Part shown: positions 7,996 to 16,184 of the stretch, in pieces
Layout: the number at the start of each line of letters is the position of its first letter
Position numbering within the stretch: the first letter of the stretch is position 1
Source of the DNA: Flavobacteriales bacterium
GTDB taxonomy: Bacteria > Bacteroidota > Bacteroidia > Flavobacteriales > JASBRU01
Assembly: GCA_030149285.1 (NCBI GenBank)
Contig: JASBRU010000004.1
Coordinates: 1 to 64,000, forward strand
Reading direction: 5' to 3'
DNA: 64,000 nucleotides
The notes under the pieces: model-generated
The model's input: the letters and a program-made list of their open reading frames with translations, nothing else
Told to the model about the DNA's origin: nothing
Databases searched by the model: none
Translations under genes and position numbers: made by a program

Positions 7996-9147
7996 TTATA
8001 TACTTGATAATATATCTGATGCTTTTAAGAGTGTTTCCTCATTCTTGGCAAAACAAAAACGAAGCACCTTATTATCTAACTCTGAATGGTAAAACACTGA
8101 TATTGGTATTGATGCCACCCCATGCTCTACAGTTAATCTTTTGGCAAAGTCTACGTCGTGTTCATCGGTAATTTTGCTATAATCTAACAACTGGAAATAA
8201 GTACCCGATGAAGGCAGTAGCTCAAATCGAGAATCTTTGATAGCACTATTAAAGAAATCTCTTTTTTGCTGATACATCTTACTGATGTTTAAATTTTCTG
8301 GCTTTTGCATAAAATCTGCAATGGCATATTGTACTGCTGTGTTACAAGAGAATACTACATACTGATGTACTTTTCTAAACTCACGCATTAAATTTTCGGG
8401 TGCCACACAATAACCCATTTTCCAGCCGGTAGCATGAAAAGTTTTACCAAACGAGAATATGGCAAAACTGCGTTCTGCTAAGCCTGGAAAACTCGTTACA
8501 CTAAAATGTTTTTTCCTATCAAAAACAATATGTTCATACACCTCATCGCTAAGGATAATGATATTACTGTTTCTGGTAATCTTTTCTAACTCCTCCATAT
8601 CCTTCCTGTCTAGCAGAGTACCGGTAGGATTATGTGGAGTATTAATAATAATCATACGTGTACGATGATTGATTACACGCTTTACTATATCCCAATCTAT
8701 TTTATAATCAGGGGTGCTTAGTTGTATATATACAGGCTTACCTCCGTTTAACTCTACTACAGGAGCATATGAGTCATAAGCAGGAGTAAATATCAACACC
8801 TCATCATCTTCCCTAACAACAGAAGATATTGCAGCATGCAAGGCTTGCGTAGCCCCTGAGGTAACTGTTACTTCAGTCTCAGGGTTATACTCCGTTTTAT
8901 ACTTATTGTAAATATAGTCTGCAATTACCTTTCTCAGCTCTGGTACACCGGCCATTGGGGCATATTGGTTATACCCTTTGCTCATGTATTTATTTACCAA
9001 AGAAATAAGCTCTTTAGAAACCTCAAAATCAGGGAAACCTTGAGATAAATTGATAGCCTTATGCTCATTGGCCAATGCCGACATTACCGAGAAAATAGTA
9101 GTTTCTACCTTGGGTAATTTAGAGCTGAGTGAGTTTGGGTATTTCAT
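7996..9147 (-). CDS. PLP-dependent methionine aminotransferase (YbdL-like)
   Basis: This 383-aa fold-type I aminotransferase carries NLSQGFPDF near residue 33, the NTPHNPTGT motif, ILSDEVYEH, and the PLP-binding Lys235 in FSFGKTFHATGWK. These signatures match YbdL and kynurenine aminotransferase III/glutamine transaminase K enzymes, which transaminate methionine, glutamine and aromatic amino acids. The natural partner, an omega-amidase, is on the same strand at 2452-3231. Kynurenine transamination is a possible side activity, given the kynurenine genes at 36.8-40.6 kb. It is cytoplasmic and of normal family length. Confidence 0.88.
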   Translation of the reverse strand: MKYPNSLSSKLPKVETTIFSVMSALANEHKAINLSQGFPDFEVSKELISLVNKYMSKGYNQYAPMAGVPELRKVIADYIYNKYKTEYNPETEVTVTSGATQALHAAISSVVREDDEVLIFTPAYDSYAPVVELNGGKPVYIQLSTPDYKIDWDIVKRVINHRTRMIIINTPHNPTGTLLDRKDMEELEKITRNSNIIILSDEVYEHIVFDRKKHFSVTSFPGLAERSFAIFSFGKTFHATGWKMGYCVAPENLMREFRKVHQYVVFSCNTAVQYAIADFMQKPENLNISKMYQQKRDFFNSAIKDSRFELLPSSGTYFQLLDYSKITDEHDVDFAKRLTVEHGVASIPISVFYHSELDNKVLRFCFAKNEETLLKASDILSSI

Positions 9148-9240
9148 TTTATTTCTTCAATAGCATATCAATGTACTACTTTTATATCTTTAAGTACAAA
9201 GATTGTTTAGCTTTATAGAGATTAATATAATGCCAAAATT

Positions 9241-10161
9241 ATGCATAAAGTTCTTCTGTTCCTCTTATTAATTTTTACAAATATTTCATTTGCACAACAA
9301 GCTATAACATATGAGGCTCTTGTTACACAAACAAATGATTATTTAAAAGCTTATAATGATTTAGGTTCTCCTTATGGGATAACATTATACCCTCTTTCAG
9401 AGTTTGATTTTACTGAGGAAGAATTAACTAATATAGAGTATGTTGATATCGACTCTATAGATTTAATAGATGTGCTTGGCATTTATCAGGGTAGAATTTT
9501 ATCTAATGTTGAAATGATTTTTAACCACCCTAACTTCAACAACTCTACATTAGGGAGTATAGCTAAGTACATTGTATCTTCTGAAGATAAAATGTTACAA
9601 AGCTTTTCTATTGATGAAAAAACTGGAGGCTCATACAGGTCCTTGATGACAGTAATGTACTACAAAGGTTTTAAAGAAAAAAAGGCCTCCGTTATACACG
9701 GATATAATGAGAGTGAAACAAATTCATTTTCGCTTTTTTATAGTGATGGATATAATGCAATCCACTCTATAGATACTCCAAAAGGAACAAAATACTTACT
9801 ACAAGGTAGTGTAAAAACTTGCGGAAAATGCTATTACAATTATATAAGCTTGATAACTTTTGATGGAGAAAATTTTACTAAAGAATTTGAATACAAAGTT
9901 GAACTAAGAAATTGGGAAGATGGTATAACTTATGACCCAGAGAAGAAAGTCATCTCTGTAAAATATATTACTGATGATTTAATGCCAATATGTGACTGTG
10001 ATATAGACCGCGAAGACTTAGGCGAGGAGACTACTGACTATAATGAAGATGCTGGTTTTGAGGAAGAATCATTAGTAGCAAAAAAATGTTCTTCTACATT
10101 TAAGTTTAATGGTTCAACTTTTGAGCTTACTATATGTGACTCAGAAATAATAGAGGATTAA
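9241..10161 (+). CDS. Secreted protein of unknown function
   Basis: The 306-aa protein has a clear signal peptide (MHKVLLFLLLIFTNISFAQQ). The rest is acidic and mixed alpha/beta, with two cysteine clusters (CGKCYYNY near residue 196 and CDCD near 257) and two late cysteines (KKCSS, TICDS). I recognise no family. The body alternates FDGENFTKEF-like strands with acidic loops, and the C-terminus is strongly acidic. It is a single gene with a terminator directly after it, probably periplasmic or outer-membrane associated. Confidence 0.7.
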   Translation: MHKVLLFLLLIFTNISFAQQAITYEALVTQTNDYLKAYNDLGSPYGITLYPLSEFDFTEEELTNIEYVDIDSIDLIDVLGIYQGRILSNVEMIFNHPNFNNSTLGSIAKYIVSSEDKMLQSFSIDEKTGGSYRSLMTVMYYKGFKEKKASVIHGYNESETNSFSLFYSDGYNAIHSIDTPKGTKYLLQGSVKTCGKCYYNYISLITFDGENFTKEFEYKVELRNWEDGITYDPEKKVISVKYITDDLMPICDCDIDREDLGEETTDYNEDAGFEEESLVAKKCSSTFKFNGSTFELTICDSEIIED

Positions 10162-10162
10162 A

Positions 10163-10195
10163 CAAAAAAACAGCCCAAATGGGCTGTTTATATTT
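10163..10195. terminator. Intrinsic terminator
   Basis: Arms AAACAGCCCA and TGGGCTGTTT (10168-10189) form a near-perfect hairpin with an A-run to the left and T-rich sequence to the right. It lies between the convergent secreted gene and sdhB. Confidence 0.85.
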
Positions 10196-10213
10196 CTGAA
10201 ATATATGTTTGTT

Positions 10214-10960
10214 TTACTTGTTGGTTAAAGAAGCAAACATAAACTCTCTGTTCATACGCGCAATGTTCTCTAAAGAAATTCCTTTAGGGCATTCTACCTC
10301 ACAGGCACCAGTGTTGGTACAGTTACCAAAGCCTTCTTCATCCATTTGTTTTACCATGTTTAGTACGCGGTCATGTGCCTCAACTTTACCTTGTGGTAAT
10401 AGCGATAATTGAGAAACTTTTGCCGATACAAACAACATAGCAGATGAGTTTTTACAAGTAGCTACACACGCACCACAACCTATACAAGTAGCGGCATCAA
10501 AAGCAGCATCAGCATCATCTTTGTTTACAGGCAAAGCATTTGCATCTTGTGCAGCACCTGTATTTACAGATACATAACCACCGGAAGCAATAATTCTATC
10601 AAAAGAAGTGCGATCTACCACTAAGTCTTTTATTACCGGAAATGCTTTTGCTCTCCACGGTTCTACATAAATAGTATCACCATCGTTAAAAGAACGCATG
10701 TGCAATTGGCAAGTGGTAACACCTCTACCTGGTCCGTGAGCTTCGCCATTGATGTACATAGAGCACATACCACAAATACCTTCTCGGCAATCGTGATCAA
10801 AAGCAATAGGCTCTCCGCCCTCTTCAATAATTTGGTTGTTTAACACATCCATCATCTCTAAGAAAGACTGATCCGGAGAGATGTCTGTTAATTTATAATC
10901 AACCATTTTACCCTTATCGCTAGGGCCGTCTTGTCGCCAAACCTTAATTGTAAGATTCAT
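10214..10960 (-). CDS. sdhB: Succinate dehydrogenase/fumarate reductase iron-sulfur subunit
   Basis: The 248-aa protein has the plant-type ferredoxin cluster ligands Cys58, Cys63 and Cys66 (CREGICGMC) and Cys84. Two C-terminal ferredoxin-type motifs follow, [11 protein letters not shown] and a later [12 protein letters not shown], for the other two clusters. It carries electrons between the SdhA flavin and the membrane quinone site. It is the last gene of sdhCAB, 42 bp after sdhA, and this three-gene layout with one b-type anchor subunit fits the menaquinone-linked enzymes of Bacteroidota. Confidence 0.96.
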   Translation of the reverse strand: MNLTIKVWRQDGPSDKGKMVDYKLTDISPDQSFLEMMDVLNNQIIEEGGEPIAFDHDCREGICGMCSMYINGEAHGPGRGVTTCQLHMRSFNDGDTIYVEPWRAKAFPVIKDLVVDRTSFDRIIASGGYVSVNTGAAQDANALPVNKDDADAAFDAATCIGCGACVATCKNSSAMLFVSAKVSQLSLLPQGKVEAHDRVLNMVKQMDEEGFGNCTNTGACEVECPKGISLENIARMNREFMFASLTNK

Positions 10961-11002
10961 AGTTCTGTATTTTACTGTTGGCTAATGCCTTGTTTTAAAA
11001 TC

Positions 11003-13003
11003 TTATTTGTAGCTACGTTGTTTTAGCTCAATATTTTCGTATTTCAACTCTTCTTTATGCAGTTTTGCCGCAGATGGCTCTCCTGTATATTCCCAAGCTG
11101 CTACGTATGTAAAGTCTTTATCGTTACGCATTGCTTCACCTTCATCTGTTTGCGATTCTTCACGGAAGTGACCACCACAAGACTCTGCACGTGTTAATGC
11201 ATCTAAACACATCAACTCACCTAACTCTAAGAAGTCTGCAACACGCCCAGCTTTTTCTAGTTCTTGGTTAAAGCTGTTTGCTGTACCCGGTACTTTTACA
11301 TCTGCCCAAAATTCTTTACGTAATTCTTGAATTTCAGCAATTGCTTCTTTCAAGCCTTTTTCATTACGAGCCATACCACATTTCTCCCACATAATTTTAC
11401 CTAAACGTTTGTGGAAATGGTCTACCGGTTTTGAACCTTTATTATTCATAAAGTGATTTATACGCTCTTGCACTGCCTTTTCAGCAGCATCAAATTCCGG
11501 TGTATCCGTAGGGATAGTTCCTGTACGAATATCATCTGCTAAGTAATCTCCAATTGTATAAGGGATTACAAAGTATCCATCTGCCAAACCTTGCATCAAT
11601 GCTGATGCTCCTAAACGGTTTGCACCATGGTCAGAGAAGTTTGCTTCTCCTAGTGCATAACAGCCTGGTATGCTTGTCATCAAGTTATAATCTACCCATA
11701 CTCCACCCATTGTATAGTGTACTGCCGGGTATATTTTCATTGGAGTCTCATAAGGATTATCATCAGTAATCTTTTCGTACATCTGGAATAAGTTTCCGTA
11801 CTTATTAGCAATTACCTCGTCTCCTAATTTTTTAATTGTTTTCTCATCAGGATTATGAATTCCTTGAACATTAGCAGCCTCACGACCGTAACGCATAATT
11901 GCCGAAGCAAAATCTAAGAATACGGCTTCGCCCGTTTGGTTTACACCGTAACCTGCATCGCAACGCTCTTTTGCAGCACGAGAAGCAACATCACGAGGAA
12001 CTAAGTTACCAAACGACGGATAACGACGCTCTAAGTAATAATCTCTGTCCTCTTCTTTTATTTCTCTTGGTCTTAACTTACCCGAACGGATAGCCTCAAC
12101 ATCTTCTTTCTTTTTAGGTACCCAAATACGTCCATCATTACGTAACGATTCTGACATCAAGGTTAATTTAGACTGATAGTCTCCTGATACCGGAATACAT
12201 GTTGGATGAATTTGTGTGTAACAAGGGTTTGCAAAGTGCGCTCCCTTTTGGTGTATCTTCCATGCAGCAGTTGCATTAGAGCCCATTGCATTTGTAGATA
12301 AGAAGAATACGTTTCCGTATCCGCCAGAGCAAATTAATACTGCATGTGCAGAATGACGCTCTATCTCACCATTAATTAAGTTACGCGCAATAATACCTCT
12401 TGCTTTGCCATCTACCACTACTAAGTCTAGCATTTCGTGGCGATCGTACATTTGTATTTTTCCTTTACCAATTTGGCGCTCCATAGCAGAATAAGCACCT
12501 AATAGTAATTGCTGACCTGTTTGTCCTTTTGCATAAAAAGTACGAGATACTTGTACCCCACCAAATGAACGGTTGTCTAATAAACCACCATATTCACGTG
12601 CAAAAGGCACACCTTGTGCAACACATTGGTCAATAATATTTGCCGATACTTCTGCCAAACGATAAACATTTGCTTCACGAGAGCGATAGTCACCCCCTTT
12701 TACAGTATCATAAAATAAGCGATAGGTACTATCGCCATCATTTTGATAATTTTTTGCAGCATTTATACCTCCTTGTGCAGCAATAGAGTGCGCACGACGC
12801 GGAGAATCCTGGAAACAAAATGCTTTTACATTATAGCCCATTTCTGCTAAAGAAGCTGCAGCCGAACCACCTGCTAAACCTGTACCTATTACTATTACGT
12901 CTATTAAACGCTTATTGGCAGGGTTTACCAGTTTAATGTTGTTTTTATGGTTGGTCCATTTTTCTGCTATTGGACCTTCAGGTATTTTAGAATCTAAGCT
13001 CAT
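11003..13003 (-). CDS. sdhA: Succinate dehydrogenase/fumarate reductase flavoprotein subunit
   Basis: This 666-aa protein has an FAD-binding Rossmann motif ([10 protein letters not shown] at 40-49). The covalent-flavin His72 lies in [13 protein letters not shown]. The substrate-site motif [10 protein letters not shown] and the late [17 protein letters not shown]-type region (here [20 protein letters not shown]) are present. The length fits the long SdhA form of Bacteroidota and epsilon-type fumarate reductases. It catalyses succinate/fumarate interconversion on the cytoplasmic face. It sits between sdhC (18 bp upstream) and sdhB. Confidence 0.97.
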   Translation of the reverse strand: MSLDSKIPEGPIAEKWTNHKNNIKLVNPANKRLIDVIVIGTGLAGGSAAASLAEMGYNVKAFCFQDSPRRAHSIAAQGGINAAKNYQNDGDSTYRLFYDTVKGGDYRSREANVYRLAEVSANIIDQCVAQGVPFAREYGGLLDNRSFGGVQVSRTFYAKGQTGQQLLLGAYSAMERQIGKGKIQMYDRHEMLDLVVVDGKARGIIARNLINGEIERHSAHAVLICSGGYGNVFFLSTNAMGSNATAAWKIHQKGAHFANPCYTQIHPTCIPVSGDYQSKLTLMSESLRNDGRIWVPKKKEDVEAIRSGKLRPREIKEEDRDYYLERRYPSFGNLVPRDVASRAAKERCDAGYGVNQTGEAVFLDFASAIMRYGREAANVQGIHNPDEKTIKKLGDEVIANKYGNLFQMYEKITDDNPYETPMKIYPAVHYTMGGVWVDYNLMTSIPGCYALGEANFSDHGANRLGASALMQGLADGYFVIPYTIGDYLADDIRTGTIPTDTPEFDAAEKAVQERINHFMNNKGSKPVDHFHKRLGKIMWEKCGMARNEKGLKEAIAEIQELRKEFWADVKVPGTANSFNQELEKAGRVADFLELGELMCLDALTRAESCGGHFREESQTDEGEAMRNDKDFTYVAAWEYTGEPSAAKLHKEELKYENIELKQRSYK

Positions 13004-13021
13004 ATCTGACTTATCTTATCT

Positions 13022-13705
13022 TTAGTTTGAGAAATAGATTACCAAAGGGATAGCCGCAAATGCAGCAGGCACTATAATTGAAAATGCGTATCCTACTTTT
13101 TTAATAACCGGAGTATATTTTGGGTGGTTTACACCTAATGTTTGAAAAGCACTAGAGAATCCATGATATAAGTGAAATGCCAATGCTGCCATACTTACTA
13201 CATAAAGCAACACATACCATAGCTCTTTAAAAGACAATACTACAATTGAGTACATGTCTTTATTACCCATTGGGTCTATCGGCATCTCAGTAAATTTATA
13301 CTTAAACCAAAAGCTGCCCATATGTGTAACAATAAATATAAGGATAACTGTACCTAATAAGCCCATATTGCGAGAAGCCCAAATAGAGTTTTTCTCCGGC
13401 TTATTGTGTGCATACTTTACAGGTCTTGCTTTTTTGTTTTGCGCAACTAACATTAAACCATCTATTGCATGAAACAAAATACTGAAATACAGTACATAAG
13501 ACACAATCTTAATCAGAGGAAAAGTCGTCATAAACTTTGTGTACTCATTAAAAGCAATTTGTGCTTCATTCCCATCATTGCTTCCTAGCAAGGCTAGGTT
13601 ACCCAATAGGTGTACAATTAAGAAAGTGATTAAGAAAATACCAGTCAATGACATCCAGTACTTTTTTACTAAGGATGTCTTAAGGAGTGCAAATGGAGTT
13701 GCCAT
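13022..13705 (-). CDS. sdhC: Succinate dehydrogenase cytochrome b membrane subunit
   Basis: The 227-aa integral membrane protein has five predicted helices, at about 15-38, 60-82, 108-130, 155-178 and 202-224. Conserved histidines lie within them (LIVHLLGN, LFHAIDG, VTHMGSF, AFHLYHG) and are the probable ligands of two b hemes. This is the fused SdhC/D type found with menaquinone. It anchors SdhAB and reduces or oxidises the quinone. It is the first gene of the operon, with a TTTG/TACATTTG promoter about 55 bp upstream of the start. Confidence 0.93.
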   Translation of the reverse strand: MATPFALLKTSLVKKYWMSLTGIFLITFLIVHLLGNLALLGSNDGNEAQIAFNEYTKFMTTFPLIKIVSYVLYFSILFHAIDGLMLVAQNKKARPVKYAHNKPEKNSIWASRNMGLLGTVILIFIVTHMGSFWFKYKFTEMPIDPMGNKDMYSIVVLSFKELWYVLLYVVSMAALAFHLYHGFSSAFQTLGVNHPKYTPVIKKVGYAFSIIVPAAFAAIPLVIYFSN

Positions 13706-13761
13706 CTATTAAAAGAGTTATGTTATAGAACTACGTCTAATATTAATATCTTTACGCCAGA

Positions 13762-13792
13762 CAAATGTAATGTATAAACATTTTAAAGCAAA
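13762..13792 (-). promoter_or_regulatory. Bacteroidota-type promoter of sdhCAB
   Basis: On the minus strand TTTG (13792-13789) is followed after 19 bp by TACATTTG (13769-13762). This is a full match to the phylum's TTTG / TAnnTTTG housekeeping promoter. It predicts a start near 13755 and a leader of about 50 nt. Confidence 0.65.
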
Positions 13793-13841
13793 CAGAAGTT
13801 CAACTATTCAATTTATTTAGAACAATTCTGAATACCAATTT

Positions 13842-15131
13842 ATGAAATACACAAAAATTAGCAATACACTTTACACAGAAAATAGAGCAAAATTTGTAAA
13901 AGCCCTAAAGCCGAAATCTATAGCAGTTTTTAACTCTAATGATATCATGCCAACCAATGCTGATGGCACCATGGCTTTTAGGCAAAACAATGATATTTTG
14001 TACTTAAGTGGCGTTGACCAAGAGGAAAGTATTTTGGTGCTATTCCCAGATTCTTTTCATCCACATCATAAAGAGATTTTGTTTGTAAAAGAAACTTCTG
14101 AGCATATAGCTATATGGGAAGGTGCTAAATTAAATAAAGAGCAGGCTACAGAAACATCGGGCATACAAACTGTATATTGGTTAAACCAGTTTGAGAAAGT
14201 ACTGAATGACTTAATGGCTGAAGCTGAAAATATATACTTAAACAGCAATGAACACCTAAGAGCTGTAATAGAAGTTGAAACAAGAGAAGCTCGTTTTAAT
14301 AAATGGTGTAAAGAAAAATATCCTTTACATAATTATGAGCGCTCTGCTCCTATTATGCATCGCATTCGCTCTGTAAAACATCCTCTTGAAATTGAGAAAA
14401 TGCAAGAAGCTTGCAACATTACAGGTAAGGCATTTGATAGAGTGCTAAACTTTGTAAAGCCGGGTGTAATGGAATATGAAATTGAAGCAGAGTTAATGCA
14501 TGAGTTCTTGAGAAACCGCTCTAGGGGTTTTGCCTATACACCTATTATTGCTTCGGGTTTAAACGCAACTGTATTGCACTACATTGAAAACAACCAAGAG
14601 TGTAAAGCCGGTGATGTAATACTAATGGATGTAGGTGCAGAGTATGCCAACTATGCATCTGACATGACACGTGCAGTACCTGTTAGTGGTAAATTTACTC
14701 CTCGCCAAAAAGAGGTTTACAATGCTGTATTAAAAGTACACAGAGAGTCTGCCAAATTATTGAGACCAGGTGTGTACTTACACGAATACCATAAAGAAGT
14801 GGGTAAGCTAATGGAAAGCGAGTTATTAAACCTAGGTCTATTAGACAAAGCTGATATTCAAAATCAAGACCCAAATTGGCCTGCTTATAAAAAATACTTT
14901 ATGCATGGCACATCGCACTTTATTGGTTTAGATGTACATGATGTTGGTTTATGGCACGAGCCTATACAAGTAGGCAATGCCTTTACTGTTGAACCGGGTA
15001 TTTATATTCGTGAAGAGAATTTAGGAATTCGTTTGGAGAATGATTTTGTGATTACCAAAGATGGCTTACATGATATGATGGGACACATTCCTATTGAAGC
15101 AGATGAAATTGAAGATATAATGAACAGCTAA
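13842..15131 (+). CDS. pepP: Aminopeptidase P family (Xaa-Pro) metallopeptidase
   Basis: This 429-aa protein has the N-terminal aminopeptidase P domain (about 5-140) and a C-terminal pita-bread metallopeptidase domain. The dinuclear metal ligands appear in DVGAEYANYASDMTRAVP (two Asp), HGTSHFIGLDVHD (His), VEPGIYIRE (Glu) and RLENDFVIT (Glu). It removes N-terminal residues before proline, presumably in the cytoplasm since no signal peptide is visible. The next gene starts 1 bp after its stop, so the two form an operon. Confidence 0.93.
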   Translation: MKYTKISNTLYTENRAKFVKALKPKSIAVFNSNDIMPTNADGTMAFRQNNDILYLSGVDQEESILVLFPDSFHPHHKEILFVKETSEHIAIWEGAKLNKEQATETSGIQTVYWLNQFEKVLNDLMAEAENIYLNSNEHLRAVIEVETREARFNKWCKEKYPLHNYERSAPIMHRIRSVKHPLEIEKMQEACNITGKAFDRVLNFVKPGVMEYEIEAELMHEFLRNRSRGFAYTPIIASGLNATVLHYIENNQECKAGDVILMDVGAEYANYASDMTRAVPVSGKFTPRQKEVYNAVLKVHRESAKLLRPGVYLHEYHKEVGKLMESELLNLGLLDKADIQNQDPNWPAYKKYFMHGTSHFIGLDVHDVGLWHEPIQVGNAFTVEPGIYIREENLGIRLENDFVITKDGLHDMMGHIPIEADEIEDIMNS

Positions 15132-15132
15132 A

Positions 15133-15885
15133 ATGCTGCATTATCAAAAATCAGGCGCAGGTCCGGTAGTAGTTCTACTGCATGGTTTTTTAGAAAACCT
15201 AACTATGTGGGATGCTATTACCCAAGATTTGGCTAAAAGTTATACAGTAATAAGCATAGACTTACCCGGTCATGGCAACAGCCCGGTACTTGACAAAGCT
15301 CATAGTATGGAGCTAATGGCTGCTGAGGTGAATAACCTATTAACCCATTTAGATATTAAAGCCGCTGCTTTTGTAGGGCATTCTATGGGTGGTTACGTAG
15401 CGATGGCAATGGCCGATTTATTCCCTGCTATTGTTAGTGGTATATGCCTTTTACATTCTGGTCCTTTTGCAGATTCTGATGAAAGAAAAGCCAGAAGAGA
15501 GCAAATGATTATTACTGCTACAGCCAAAAAAGAAAAACTGGTAAAAAATGTAATCCCAAATTTGTTTTGGGAAAAGAATAAAGAGCGATTACGTTCTGAA
15601 ATTAAGGATGCTATTAAAGAAGGTATTAAAACCCCTGCCGATGGTATTATAGCCGCTCTAATAGGTATGAAAGACAGGGTTGACAGAACAGCAGTTTTAA
15701 AGCAACTAAGCTACCCTACCCATCAAATACTTGGGGCACATGATTTACTTGTACCTATTCACAAACATTTGTTGTTAGGCATTACAACATCTATACTAGA
15801 GCATAGTGGGCATATGGGACATATAGAAGAAACAAAAGCGACCTATGTTTCCATAAATCGCTTTTGTAGTGAGGTTTATGTTTAG
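15133..15885 (+). CDS. Alpha/beta hydrolase
   Basis: The 250-aa protein has the oxyanion-hole HGF motif (residues 17-19) and nucleophile Ser84 in VGHSMGGY. An acid residue lies in GAHDLLVP and the catalytic His in EHSGHMGHIE. It resembles small MhpC/BioH-like esterases or hydrolases without pointing to a substrate. It is translationally close to pepP (TAA-A-ATG). A hairpin at 15937-15967 lies 52 bp downstream. Confidence 0.88.
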   Translation: MLHYQKSGAGPVVVLLHGFLENLTMWDAITQDLAKSYTVISIDLPGHGNSPVLDKAHSMELMAAEVNNLLTHLDIKAAAFVGHSMGGYVAMAMADLFPAIVSGICLLHSGPFADSDERKARREQMIITATAKKEKLVKNVIPNLFWEKNKERLRSEIKDAIKEGIKTPADGIIAALIGMKDRVDRTAVLKQLSYPTHQILGAHDLLVPIHKHLLLGITTSILEHSGHMGHIEETKATYVSINRFCSEVYV

Positions 15886-15936
15886 CCATGATAAAATTGC
15901 AAACCGAATAAAGCAAATATCAAACCTCAATTTTGT

Positions 15937-15967
15937 AAATCGGCCCGTTTTTCAACGGACCGATTTT
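15937..15967. terminator. Hairpin terminator, probably bidirectional
   Basis: The arms AAATCGG-C-CCGTT and AACGG-A-CCGATTT pair around a 4-nt loop with a single C/A mismatch. A short T-rich tail follows on the plus strand. It can end the alpha/beta hydrolase transcript. On the minus strand it could end the transcript predicted from the ECF-type promoter at 16090-16117. Confidence 0.6.
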
Positions 15968-16083
15968 GTGAGGAGCTCCTATAAAGTCAGCGGATTCTTA
16001 ACCTTATAAAAGCATACGCTATAATCCTCAAACAACAATTATAATGTTATATAAAGCGTAACAAATAGGTTTTATGCAAACTA
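15937..16083 (-). ncRNA. Candidate small RNA driven by an orphan ECF-type promoter
   Basis: A perfect copy of the CAGGCAACC-N15-GTCT promoter (16117-16090) points into a gap with no protein gene. Transcription from about 16083 would meet the hairpin at 15967-15937 after about 145 nt. Only tiny open frames occur: an ATG with 3 codons and a TTG-started frame of under 20 codons, with no ribosome site. A perfect palindrome AGGAGCTCCT (15971-15980) lies just before the terminator hairpin. It could be a regulatory RNA or the remnant of a deleted third PKD gene. Existence of the RNA is inferred only. Confidence 0.4.
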
Positions 16084-16089
16084 TAAATT

Positions 16090-16117
16090 AGACTTCTGTA
16101 TTAAAAAAGGTTGCCTG
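16090..16117 (-). promoter_or_regulatory. ECF-type promoter (site 3), no protein gene downstream
   Basis: On the minus strand CAGGCAACC (16117-16109) plus TTTTTT is followed after exactly 15 bp by GTCT (16093-16090). It directly follows the terminator of the PKD gene, as at sites 4 and 5. It points away from that gene into the 15.9-16.1 kb gap. Confidence 0.65.
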
Positions 16118-16123
16118 AAATAG

Positions 16124-16157
16124 TAAAAAAAGCCGATTCTTCTTTCGAAAAACCGGC
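16124..16157 (-). terminator. Terminator of the 1186-aa PKD gene
   Basis: Read on the minus strand, an 11-bp stem beginning GCCGG (16157) closes on a GAAA tetraloop and ends in CGGC (16132), with two G/T wobbles. It is followed by seven T. It lies 28 bp after the stop at 16185. Confidence 0.85.
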
Positions 16158-16184
16158 CCTCAACCTCAAAACCTGAATATAAAG

